Source of the DNA: Pyramidobacter piscolens
Lineage (GTDB): Bacteria; Synergistota; Synergistia; Synergistales; Dethiosulfovibrionaceae
Length of the DNA stretch: 64,000 nucleotides
Assembly (NCBI GenBank): GCA_004558205.1
Contig: SFDM01000010.1
Span: 1-64,000, forward strand
Direction of reading: 5' to 3'
The position numbers were made by a program, and so were the translations under genes. Positions within the stretch are counted from its first letter, which is position 1; each line of letters opens with the position of its first letter. Shown here in pieces: positions 57,072 through 64,000 of this stretch. The notes beneath the pieces are model-generated. The model did no database searches. It was not told the origin of the DNA and was given only the letters and a program-made list of their open reading frames with translations.

Positions 57072-58847
57072 ATGAAAGGCCTTAGAAGTTTTTTGCTCGC
57101 GTGCACGACCGTATTGTGTTTCAGCGCCAGCGCATGGGCTGCGCAGGAAGTCGCCGCGCTCAAAGTGGAAGGCAACAGCCAGGTAGTGTCGGAACACATC
57201 CTGCGTTCGGTGAAGACACACGTGGGCGAACCGTTGAGCCAGCAGACCGTCACGGAGGATATTCAGGCGATTTACGACCTGGGATTCTTCTCCTATGTGG
57301 ACGCGAAAGTGCAGTCCACCAGCGACGGCATTGAAGTGACCTACGTGGTCACCGAGAACCCGATGATCACCGAGATTCGGTTTCAAGGCAACACCATCTA
57401 CAAGGAAGAAAAGCTGAAAGCCCTGCTTTTTACCCGGCCGGGCATGATCTTCAACCGAGTCTTTTTTAGGAACGACATCCAGAGGCTCAGAGAGCGCTTC
57501 CAGGCCGACGGTTACGTGATGACCCGCGTCCAGGACGTTCAGGTCAACGACGGCGTGGTGACGGTGATCCTCGTGGAGCCCCGGATCGACGATATCATTA
57601 TCCAGGGAAACAAGCGCACCAAGACCTACGTCATCAAGAGGGCTTTCCCTCTGAAGCAGGGTGACCTGTTCAACTCGACGCTGCTGCGCCACGCGATTAC
57701 GCGCGTCAGAAACATGGGGTTCTTTGAGGACGTCAACGTGGGCTTCGAGCCGTCGGAGAACCAGGACAACATCAACCTGGTGGTCACCGTGAAGGAGAAA
57801 AAGAGCGCCAGCCTGATGTTCTCCGTCAGCTACGGCTCCAGCAGCGGCCTGGGCGGCGGCGTGTCCTACCGCGAGAGCAACCTCGGCGGCCGGGCCCGGG
57901 TGTTTGAAGTGGGCTTCGACCAGGGCGACTACAAGAACTACTGGATCACCCTTTCCGACCCCTACATGGACAAGAAGGTCTTCGGCTGGAAAATCGGCGC
58001 CTATAAGCGCGAGCAGAAAGAGCTGACCTACCGGTACAACGACGGAAAGGGAGACCGCAGAGACGTTTTTAAATATAACGAAGACCGCACGGGCTTCTAC
58101 GCCGGCCTTGGGCGCAAGTTCGGCAAGGACGAACTGTTCAGCTGGTTTGTGACGGCCGACTGGCACAAGAGCGACACGTCCTACTATGGAGCGGCTGGCG
58201 GTCTCACTGATGAAAAGAGCCGAGAGTGGTTTAACACAATTATCGGCCAGGACAGCCTCAACACCAAGGTCTTCACGACCACCCTCGAGCTGAGCCGCAA
58301 CAACGTGGATAAATACTTGAGCTACCCCAAGGGTGACAAGGAGACCCTGGCCGTGGAACACGCCTGGGAGGTCCTGGGCGGCGAGTGGAGCTACACGAAG
58401 TACTGGGGCGAGGCGATTTATTATCTGCCCATCAAGGGCCTCGAGGACTACATCGACCTCGGTCTGACGGAAGACCGGCCCCTGATCCTGGCGGCCCGCG
58501 TGAGGGTGGGCTTCTCAAGCGGCAGGATTCCCCTGTCGGAACGCTACTCACTGGGCGGCGCCAACAGCATCCGCGGTTACGAGAGCGGCGACTTCAAGGG
58601 ACACGAGATGTTCCTCGGCAATATAGAGCTGCGCGTCCCCATCGACGAGAACTTCTCTGTGGTAGCCTTCTACGATATCGGCAACGCGTGGAACACTGAA
58701 CTGGGCGCCGGTTTCGACCTCAGCGACCTTCGCGACTCCCCCGGCGTGGGCGTCCGCGTGAAGACCCCTCTTGGAAATATCCGAGTCGACGTAGCCAAGG
58801 GCGATAACGAAACGGAATTCCATTTCGGTTTTGGCGAGATGTTCTAG
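57072..58847 (+). CDS. bamA: Outer membrane protein assembly factor BamA, short form
   Basis: 591 aa from ATG 57072 (E. coli has about 810). Signal peptide about 1-23 (LLACTTVLCFSASAWA). Three POTRA domains, about 27-95, 96-170 and 171-250, instead of five; e.g. VAALKVEGNSQVVSEHILRS and IIIQGNKRTKTYVIKRAF. C-terminal 16-strand Omp85 barrel with the lid motif GGANSIRGYESGDF and final aromatic residue (FHFGFGEMF). Inserts beta-barrel proteins in the outer membrane; shows the cell is diderm. Confidence 0.96.
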   Translation: MKGLRSFLLACTTVLCFSASAWAAQEVAALKVEGNSQVVSEHILRSVKTHVGEPLSQQTVTEDIQAIYDLGFFSYVDAKVQSTSDGIEVTYVVTENPMITEIRFQGNTIYKEEKLKALLFTRPGMIFNRVFFRNDIQRLRERFQADGYVMTRVQDVQVNDGVVTVILVEPRIDDIIIQGNKRTKTYVIKRAFPLKQGDLFNSTLLRHAITRVRNMGFFEDVNVGFEPSENQDNINLVVTVKEKKSASLMFSVSYGSSSGLGGGVSYRESNLGGRARVFEVGFDQGDYKNYWITLSDPYMDKKVFGWKIGAYKREQKELTYRYNDGKGDRRDVFKYNEDRTGFYAGLGRKFGKDELFSWFVTADWHKSDTSYYGAAGGLTDEKSREWFNTIIGQDSLNTKVFTTTLELSRNNVDKYLSYPKGDKETLAVEHAWEVLGGEWSYTKYWGEAIYYLPIKGLEDYIDLGLTEDRPLILAARVRVGFSSGRIPLSERYSLGGANSIRGYESGDFKGHEMFLGNIELRVPIDENFSVVAFYDIGNAWNTELGAGFDLSDLRDSPGVGVRVKTPLGNIRVDVAKGDNETEFHFGFGEMF

Positions 58848-58931
58848 CTTTAAAACCGCGCGATTCCGCGGGGAAAGCCCGAAGGGCGTCCTTGCGGGAC
58901 GCGGGTAAGTGCAGGCGGAAGGGGTGCTGAA

Positions 58932-60224
58932 TTGAACTCCCATAAAAGAGGCCGGCGGCAGTGGTCCTGTGCCGGCGTGAAAATTCAGCTTGCGGCGCTC
59001 CTTTTTTGGGCGGCGCTGTGGGCGGCCTGCGCGCCTTCCTTTGCCCATGCTGCGCCGCCGCCTGTGGAATGCGAGTCGCCGCTATGGCTGAGAAATTCGA
59101 TTCGAGGCAGCCTTGGCGCCGTATGGCGCGAACTTCAGGGAAGCTCTCTTTCTTCCGGCGCGTCGCGAAACGCTCTGGCTCTGGTTGCAAGCCGCCTTTT
59201 CCCGGGCTATCGAGTCCGTATTCTTTCAACCGGCGTTATCCAGCTGACTCCTGAACGGCAATGGCGCTGGAAATTGAGCCTCGTCTCCCCAGAGCGGGCC
59301 CTGAGAATGGCCGACCCTCTGTCCAAATGGATCAGGGACGACATGGCGCAGGCCGTGCCGCTCATCGAAGAAGCTTTGCGGAACGTCCCTCCCGAAGCGT
59401 TGAACTGGGGTGCCGACAGTTTTCAGGCTGTGCTCGACTCCATTATGGAGAGGACGGCGCCAGGATGGAAATGCAGCGCCCGGGGACGCGGTTCCGACGG
59501 AGAGGCGGAGCTCGAGATTTCGCTCTATCCCCGGGAGCCCGTTCTGCTGGCTGTATCGCCGGTCACTATTTCAAGTTCGATACCGCAGATTCTTGCCGAC
59601 AAGATCAACGAAAAGACGTTATCGCAGTTGTCGCCATTAACGGGTATGCCCGTGGCCTGGATCGCCAGACATGAAAAATCCATCGTGGAATGGCTGAGCA
59701 AGGAGCAGCTTTCGGACAGCTGGATCAAGGCCCTGCGCGCGAGCACGTCCAGTTCTCTCTCGGTAAAGCCGATCACCAAAGTGACCACGAACGTCGAAAG
59801 TACTACCTATTCGCTGCGCGGCTGGCTCTCCGCGCACGCGGGAGGCGGGCAGGCCCGCCTTGAAGCGGGCATCCACCTTGGACGTTTTTTTACGTTGAAA
59901 AAAGGTTTTATGGGTGAATTCTATGGCGAGGGGATCCTGGGGCTGGAAGAATGGGACCCTGTCGGACGCGCGGGGATCAGGCTGTCGCCTTGTCGTTCCC
60001 TGTGGCTGGGCTTTGAAATCAGCACCGAGGAGTCCGCGCGTTACTGGTATCGGCTCTGGATCCAGGGCGCGGGGGCCGGCCCTTACGGATGGCTCCGCTA
60101 CAGCGAGAACAGCGACCTGGAGGCTGCCCTGGGCTATCGCATGAACCGGTATGTGTCCTTCGAATTCTACTATGACAACAGGCAGGACGACCGCCTCAGC
60201 CTTCGCGCGATCAGCGACATATAG
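58932..60224 (+). CDS. Predicted outer-membrane/periplasmic protein, unknown
   Basis: 430 aa. TTG start 58932, 7 nt after GGAAGGGG. Signal peptide about 15-41 (LAALLFWAALWAACAPSFAH-A). The middle is a soluble alpha/beta domain; from about 295 on, amphipathic strands (GEFYGEGILGLEEW; RYWYRLWIQGAGAGPYGWLRY; VSFEFYYDNRQDDRLSLRAI) suggest a small C-terminal barrel. In many bacteria ompH/skp is at this place between bamA and lpxD; this protein is unrelated in sequence and larger. Confidence 0.65.
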   Translation: MNSHKRGRRQWSCAGVKIQLAALLFWAALWAACAPSFAHAAPPPVECESPLWLRNSIRGSLGAVWRELQGSSLSSGASRNALALVASRLFPGYRVRILSTGVIQLTPERQWRWKLSLVSPERALRMADPLSKWIRDDMAQAVPLIEEALRNVPPEALNWGADSFQAVLDSIMERTAPGWKCSARGRGSDGEAELEISLYPREPVLLAVSPVTISSSIPQILADKINEKTLSQLSPLTGMPVAWIARHEKSIVEWLSKEQLSDSWIKALRASTSSSLSVKPITKVTTNVESTTYSLRGWLSAHAGGGQARLEAGIHLGRFFTLKKGFMGEFYGEGILGLEEWDPVGRAGIRLSPCRSLWLGFEISTEESARYWYRLWIQGAGAGPYGWLRYSENSDLEAALGYRMNRYVSFEFYYDNRQDDRLSLRAISDI

Positions 60225-60272
60225 TTATGGCTTTCTGTTTTGGCCTAAGCTCACTAAAGGGAGAGAACTTTT

Positions 60273-61310
60273 TTGGGAAAAGCGTATAAACTTCATGAAC
60301 TTGCAGATTACACAGGTGCGGAGCTTCGCGGCTGCGGCGAGCGGACGATCCGCGGCCTTTCGGAACTGCACGATTATTCTGCTGAACGTTTAAGCTTCGT
60401 ATCGGATTCAGCCGCGGCGGCCGGGCTTCCGGAAAACGTGGCCGTCGTCGCGGAAGCCTCCGTCTTTCCAGCCGGTCACGATGGCCTTGTCGTGAAGTCC
60501 TTCCGCGAGGCCATGGGGACGCTGTTGAATTTATTTGAACCGCGTTATGACCTTCCTGCCGGCGTATCCCCCATGGCCTTTGTCCATCCCGACGCCGTGG
60601 TGGCTCCATCGGCGGTCGTGGGGCCGCAGTGCACGGTGTGCGCGGGAGCTCGCATCGGAGAGTCCGTCAGGCTGATCGCCAATGTTTACGTAGGCCCCGA
60701 TGCGGTTATAGGCGAAAGAACCGTCGTGGAGCCCATGGCCGTGATACAGCGGCGGACCGTGGTGGGCGCCCGGTGCCTGATTCACAGCTGCGCGGTGCTT
60801 GGAGCCGATGGATTTGGCATTATTCCCGGAGGCCCCCAGGGCACGAACGTCAAGATCCCCCAGATAGGCCGGGTCGTGCTTGGCGACGACGTGGAAATCG
60901 GCGCCTGCACCTGCGTCGACAGAGCGACCATTGGCGATACGGTCGTCCAGTCGGGAACAAAAATGGACAACCAAGTCCAGATCGGCCATAACTGCCATCT
61001 GGGCAAGAACTGCATCGTCGCGAGCCAATCGGGAGTGGCGGGAAGCACCGTCGTCGAAGACGGCGTAATTATGGGCGCCCGCTGCGGAATCAATGGGCAT
61101 ATTCGAATAGGCAAGGGCGTTCAGCTGGCGGGGTTGGCGATTGTGATGACGGACCAGCCCGCGGGCGCGGTCCTGTCGGGGCACCCAGCACGCAATCACA
61201 TGGAGGACTACCGATTCAGAGCGTCGCTGCGCCGCGTACCGGAGATGCTGAAACGGTTGAAAGCCCTGGAGAGGAAAATAGGCAATGACGAGAAGAACGC
61301 TGAAGTCTGA
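60273..61310 (+). CDS. lpxD: UDP-3-O-acylglucosamine N-acyltransferase
   Basis: 345 aa, TTG start (MGKAYKLHELADYTG). Third step of lipid A synthesis. N-terminal uridine-binding domain, then left-handed beta-helix hexapeptides (ARIGESVRLIANVYVGPDAV; FIP-type turns) and catalytic-His segment QIGHNCHLGKNCIVASQSG. The C-terminal helix overlaps lpxC by 26 nt. Confidence 0.96.
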   Translation: MGKAYKLHELADYTGAELRGCGERTIRGLSELHDYSAERLSFVSDSAAAAGLPENVAVVAEASVFPAGHDGLVVKSFREAMGTLLNLFEPRYDLPAGVSPMAFVHPDAVVAPSAVVGPQCTVCAGARIGESVRLIANVYVGPDAVIGERTVVEPMAVIQRRTVVGARCLIHSCAVLGADGFGIIPGGPQGTNVKIPQIGRVVLGDDVEIGACTCVDRATIGDTVVQSGTKMDNQVQIGHNCHLGKNCIVASQSGVAGSTVVEDGVIMGARCGINGHIRIGKGVQLAGLAIVMTDQPAGAVLSGHPARNHMEDYRFRASLRRVPEMLKRLKALERKIGNDEKNAEV

Positions 61311-62112
61311 GCTCTTTTTTTCCGGGGTCGGGCTGCATTCGGGCAAAAAAGTGGCGCTTCGGCTGCTTCCGGCCCAGAGCGGCGAAGGCTACGGCGTGCT
61401 TTTCGGTGAGGACTGTTTCCAGCTTCAGAGGGCTCGGCGTTCCGGTGACGGGCGAGGCACGCTTCTGAACTTCGGGCCTCATCGCCTGATGACGGTGGAG
61501 CACGTGCTGGGCACTCTGAGAGGATTGGGAATCGACGACGTCACGCTCTGTCCCGAGGGTGAAGAAGTTCCGCTGCTCGATGGCGGCGCATTGCCCTTCT
61601 GCCGCGCGATCCTCGAGGCCGGGCTGGCCGAGACGCCGGGCGACCCCAATCCAATAGCGGTGAGCGCGCCCCTTGCGGTGCTTTCCGATGACGAAAAAAA
61701 ACAGACCCTGGCGCTGCCCTCGGACAGGCTGCGGTTTACCTATGTGATCGAGTACGGCGATAACGCCATTGCCACGCAGATGGCGACGGTGACACCGACG
61801 CCCGAGAATTTTGCCGAAGAATTGGGGCAATGCCGGACTTTTTGCCTTTACGAAGAGGTGGAGCAGATGCGCGCGCTGGGCCTGGGCCTGGGCGGCACTG
61901 TCGAGACGGCGCTGATCGTGAAAGGCAAAGAACTGCTGACGCCCGGCGGACTGCGCCGCCCCGATGAGTTTGTCAGGCACAAAATTTTGGATATGATGGG
62001 CGACTTGGCTTTGCTGGGCCGGCCCGTGATAGGGCATTTTATAGGAATTCGCGCGGGACATGCCATGCACCTTAAACTTGTGGAACGGCTTTTCCGTGAA
62101 ATTGAACGGTAA
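61285..62112 (+). CDS. lpxC: UDP-3-O-acyl-GlcNAc deacetylase
   Basis: 275 aa. The zinc-dependent committed step of lipid A synthesis. Zinc ligands: His in LMTVEHVLGTLRGLGID, His and Asp in DEFVRHKILDMMGDLAL; catalytic His in IRAGHAMHLKL. Glu/Asp pair ends VPLLDGGALPF. Somewhat shorter than E. coli LpxC (305). The lpxD-lpxC-fabZ-lpxA order is compact; translation coupled to lpxD. Confidence 0.96.
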   Translation: MTRRTLKSELFFSGVGLHSGKKVALRLLPAQSGEGYGVLFGEDCFQLQRARRSGDGRGTLLNFGPHRLMTVEHVLGTLRGLGIDDVTLCPEGEEVPLLDGGALPFCRAILEAGLAETPGDPNPIAVSAPLAVLSDDEKKQTLALPSDRLRFTYVIEYGDNAIATQMATVTPTPENFAEELGQCRTFCLYEEVEQMRALGLGLGGTVETALIVKGKELLTPGGLRRPDEFVRHKILDMMGDLALLGRPVIGHFIGIRAGHAMHLKLVERLFREIER

Positions 62113-62137
62113 AAGCGATTCAGAGAGGAAAAGAATT

Positions 62138-62581
62138 ATGCTCAATATAAAAGAAATTTCAGCGTGTTTACCCCATCGTTATCCCTTTTTGCTGGTGGAC
62201 AGAATCAAAGAGATCGTTCCGGGAAAAAGCGTTGTGGGAATAAAAAACGTGACGATCAACGAACCCTTTTTCCAGGGGCATTTCCCCGGCGAGCCCGTCA
62301 TGCCCGGAGTTCTGATCATCGAGGCTATGGCCCAGGCGGGCGCCATGATGCTTTTGCACATTCCCGAACTGAGAGGGAGCATCTCGCTGCTCACGACGAT
62401 CAACAAAGCGAAGTTCAGACATCCTGTTGTCCCTGGGGATCAGATGGTCATTTACGCGGAAATGGGCAAGCTTCGCGGAAAAATGGGAAAGGTCAACGCG
62501 CGGGTAGAAGTGGACGGAAAACCTGCAGCAGAAGCTGAATTGGGTTTTATGCTTGCGGAAAAACCGAAAGGAGAAAATTAA
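62138..62581 (+). CDS. fabZ: 3-hydroxyacyl-ACP dehydratase FabZ
   Basis: 147 aa from ATG 62138, 9 nt after GAGAGG; the longer frame lies inside lpxC. Hot-dog fold with ISACLPHRYPFLLVDRI and catalytic His/Glu in FFQGHFPGEPVMPGVLIIE, AMAQAGAM. Supplies chains for fatty acids, competing with LpxA for R-3-hydroxyacyl-ACP. Confidence 0.96.
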   Translation: MLNIKEISACLPHRYPFLLVDRIKEIVPGKSVVGIKNVTINEPFFQGHFPGEPVMPGVLIIEAMAQAGAMMLLHIPELRGSISLLTTINKAKFRHPVVPGDQMVIYAEMGKLRGKMGKVNARVEVDGKPAAEAELGFMLAEKPKGEN

Positions 62582-62583
62582 GA

Positions 62584-63402
62584 ATGAGCGTTCATATTCA
62601 CCCCAGCGCGTTCGTTTCCCCGAAAGCCGAATTGGCCGACGGCGTTGTGGTCGGCCCCTATTGCGTCGTGGACGAAAAGGTCGTGATTGGGCGCAATACG
62701 GTTCTGAGGCCCTATGTCCACCTTTGCGACTACACCAAGATCGGGGACGAGGCGAACATCTTTGAGAACGCCATTCTCGGCTCAGTTCCCCAGGACCATG
62801 GCTTTAAGGGCGAGGTCAGCTGGGCTTTAGTCGGAAACAGAACCGTCATCAGGGAGAATGTCACCGTTCACCGCGCTTCAGGCGAAAATAAGGTGACCTC
62901 CGTGGGGGACGACTGCCTGATCATGGAAGGCGTCCACCTCGGGCATAACGTGCAGGTGAGCGACGCCGTGACGATCTCGAGTAAATCGGGGCTTGCCGGT
63001 TACGTCAGCGTTGGACGCGGAACGGTCATCGGCGGTATGACCGGCTTTCATCAATTTGTGAGAGTCGGATCCTACTGCATGATCGGAGGCGCCTCCAGAG
63101 TCGCCCAGGACGTGCCGCCCTTCATGCTCGTCAACGGCTCTCCCTGCCGGGCTTTTGGGCTTAACGTGGTGGGGCTGCGCCGGAATAATTTCAGCGCCGA
63201 TGAGCGCCAGGAGATCAAAAGCGCCTATAAGAGAATATATCAGTCCGGCATGACGCTTCGGGCGGCTGTGGAAGCTCTGGAGGCGGAGAAAGGCGACAGT
63301 CCTCTGGTCTCCGAGATCATAGCTTTCTTCAAAGGCGGCGACAAGCACAGAGGCTTTTGTCCCTGGCCCCGCGTGACCCTCTCTAAAACATCGGACGCAT
63401 GA
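62584..63402 (+). CDS. lpxA: UDP-GlcNAc acyltransferase
   Basis: 272 aa; ATG 2 nt after fabZ. First step of lipid A synthesis. Beta-helix from the N-terminus (IHPSAFVSPKAELADGVVVG), catalytic His in VHLGHNVQVSDAV, chain-length/ruler region GGMTGFHQFVRVGSYCMIGG, C-terminal helical domain (LRRNNFSADERQEIKSAY). Overlaps kdsC by 4 nt. Confidence 0.97.
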   Translation: MSVHIHPSAFVSPKAELADGVVVGPYCVVDEKVVIGRNTVLRPYVHLCDYTKIGDEANIFENAILGSVPQDHGFKGEVSWALVGNRTVIRENVTVHRASGENKVTSVGDDCLIMEGVHLGHNVQVSDAVTISSKSGLAGYVSVGRGTVIGGMTGFHQFVRVGSYCMIGGASRVAQDVPPFMLVNGSPCRAFGLNVVGLRRNNFSADERQEIKSAYKRIYQSGMTLRAAVEALEAEKGDSPLVSEIIAFFKGGDKHRGFCPWPRVTLSKTSDA

Positions 63403-63875
63403 TTCGCCTTCTTGCGATGGACGTGGACGGCACGCTGACCGACGGCGGAGTTTACATGGACGGCAGCGGAAACGAATGGAAGCGCTTCGACATCCAGGAC
63501 GGCATGGGAATCAGCCGTTTTAGGGCAGCCGGAGGGCTGATCGCCCTGATCAGCGGACGTTTTTCCCCTGCCACGGAGCGGCGGGCAAAGGATTTGCATG
63601 TAGATTTCCTCGCCAACGGCGTCGGCGAAAAACTTCCCGTGCTATGCAAAATTTCAGCTCAGGCTGGATTGAAGGCCGAAGAGGTCGCCTACGTGGGCGA
63701 CGACGTGAACGACATTGCCTGCGCTTCCTGGGCGGGCCTTGGCGTCGCCGTCTCGAACGCTGTGCCGGAGCTGAAAGCCGCAGTCCAATATGTAACGAGC
63801 CGCAGCGGCGGGCATGGAGCGATTCGCGAGGTGTCCGACATGATTCTGCTGAAGAATGCGGAGGAGGTTCAATAA
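63399..63875 (+). CDS. kdsC: 3-deoxy-manno-octulosonate-8-phosphate phosphatase
   Basis: 158 aa, short HAD C0 type. Asp nucleophile motif LLAMDVDGTLTDGGVYM, second motif LISGRFSPATERRA, Asp pair VGDDVNDIACASWAG. Produces Kdo for the LPS core. Gly-rich ending SRSGGHGAIREVSDMIL is typical of KdsC. The stop overlaps the next start. Confidence 0.95.
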   Translation: MIRLLAMDVDGTLTDGGVYMDGSGNEWKRFDIQDGMGISRFRAAGGLIALISGRFSPATERRAKDLHVDFLANGVGEKLPVLCKISAQAGLKAEEVAYVGDDVNDIACASWAGLGVAVSNAVPELKAAVQYVTSRSGGHGAIREVSDMILLKNAEEVQ

Positions 63876-64000
63876 TGAAGTCTTTTCGTATTTTGGATCG
63901 GCTGATTGTAAAAGAACTGATGGGGCCATTTCTCTTCGGAGTAATGGCCTTTACATTGATTATGGTCGCTGGGGGACTGCTGTTCCAGCTTGCCGATCTG
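63875..64000 (+). CDS. LptF/LptG-family permease, 5' part only
   Basis: First 42 codons before the right edge: ILDRLIVKELMGPFLFGVMA then FTLIMVAGGLLFQLADL. Begins inside the kdsC stop (TAATG). This N-terminal pattern (short basic leader, conserved Y/KEL, first helix) is that of the LPS transport permeases YjgP/YjgQ. Which of the two it is cannot be said. Confidence 0.85.
   Translation, partial: MKSFRILDRLIVKELMGPFLFGVMAFTLIMVAGGLLFQLADL

Noticed and set aside
56273..57253. 326-codon minus-strand frame spanning sigma, membrane protein and bamA starts
   Set aside because: Covers three coding or leader regions antisense and has no domain.
57045..58361. 438-codon minus-strand frame opposite bamA
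   Set aside because: Mirror of the GC-rich bamA codons. No SD, no domain, low-complexity Val/His/Asp product; bamA itself is certain.

Overview
The window looks like chromosomal DNA of a diderm, LPS-making anaerobe, most likely a member of Synergistota (inference, about 0.7; Negativicutes is the main alternative). It has Gram-negative envelope genes (bamA, lpxD-lpxC-fabZ-lpxA-kdsC-lptF/G). It also has gene blocks known from Firmicutes (xerC/codV-hslV-hslU-codY, trmFO, rbgA-rnhB, PEP-synthase regulator plus ppsA), a small 2[4Fe-4S] ferredoxin and a DUF1846 protein. Base composition is moderately GC-rich and coding density is high. There is no rRNA, CRISPR array, intact insertion sequence or prophage.

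Layout. 1-1.8 kb (minus strand): the start of a polysaccharide-export ABC permease and a glycosyltransferase, preceded by an unusual leader. The leader has a promoter, an immediate terminator-like hairpin, an SD-led open frame carrying eleven TGTCT repeats, a second terminator-like hairpin, and then the glycosyltransferase start. 1.8-3.1 kb: gene relics (Fic fragment, twice-frameshifted YafQ-like toxin). 3.2-8.4 kb (minus): tRNA-Ser(CGA), tadA, two tRNA-Arg(ACG), tRNA-Ser(GCT), a membrane-anchored SurA-like chaperone with a repetitive tail, and polA. 8.5-15.1 kb: gltX, msrAB, a gltX 3' relic, a GNAT pseudogene, a LysR regulator, a cold-shock gene, a DedA protein and an unknown 231-aa protein. 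15.3-24.1 kb: rpoD with a long basic N-terminal tail, a PQ-loop-like protein, ferredoxin, gpsA, typA, two small membrane proteins, the DUF1846 protein and a YchJ protein. 24.3-29.9 kb: a leader attenuator before an ArsB/NhaD-type permease, then a CBS protein, recQ, bioY and two tandem paralogous 80-aa proteins of unknown function. 30-43.7 kb: rsmA, tRNA-Pro, ychF, a capD/pglF-like dehydratase, an orphan pseudopilin, and lepB-rbgA-rnhB-yraN-comM-dprA-ppsR-ppsA. 44.2-52.3 kb: DUF494-like gene, topA, trmFO, xerC-hslV-hslU-codY. 52.5-54.6 kb: lytic transglycosylase, OB-fold, S1 and DUF501 proteins. 54.6-55.0 kb: four tRNA genes. 55-64 kb: a phosphatase, an alternative sigma factor, a membrane protein, and then the outer-membrane/lipid A block that runs off the right edge in an LptF/G permease.

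Most of the window is housekeeping. The most unusual element is the repeat-bearing leader at 1.33-1.79 kb. Only the present repeat number (modulo 3) keeps its reading frame open through a terminator-like hairpin and into the glycosyltransferase start, so it could act as a phase-variable transcription attenuator for surface polysaccharide. Secondary items are candidate attenuators before rpoD and the permease, a bioY Shine-Dalgarno buried in a terminator arm, basic tails on RpoD and TopA, a GluRS lacking its zinc-binding segment next to a relic of a second gltX, and the two tandem small-protein paralogs. All calls rest on reading the sequence and family knowledge; no search was run.
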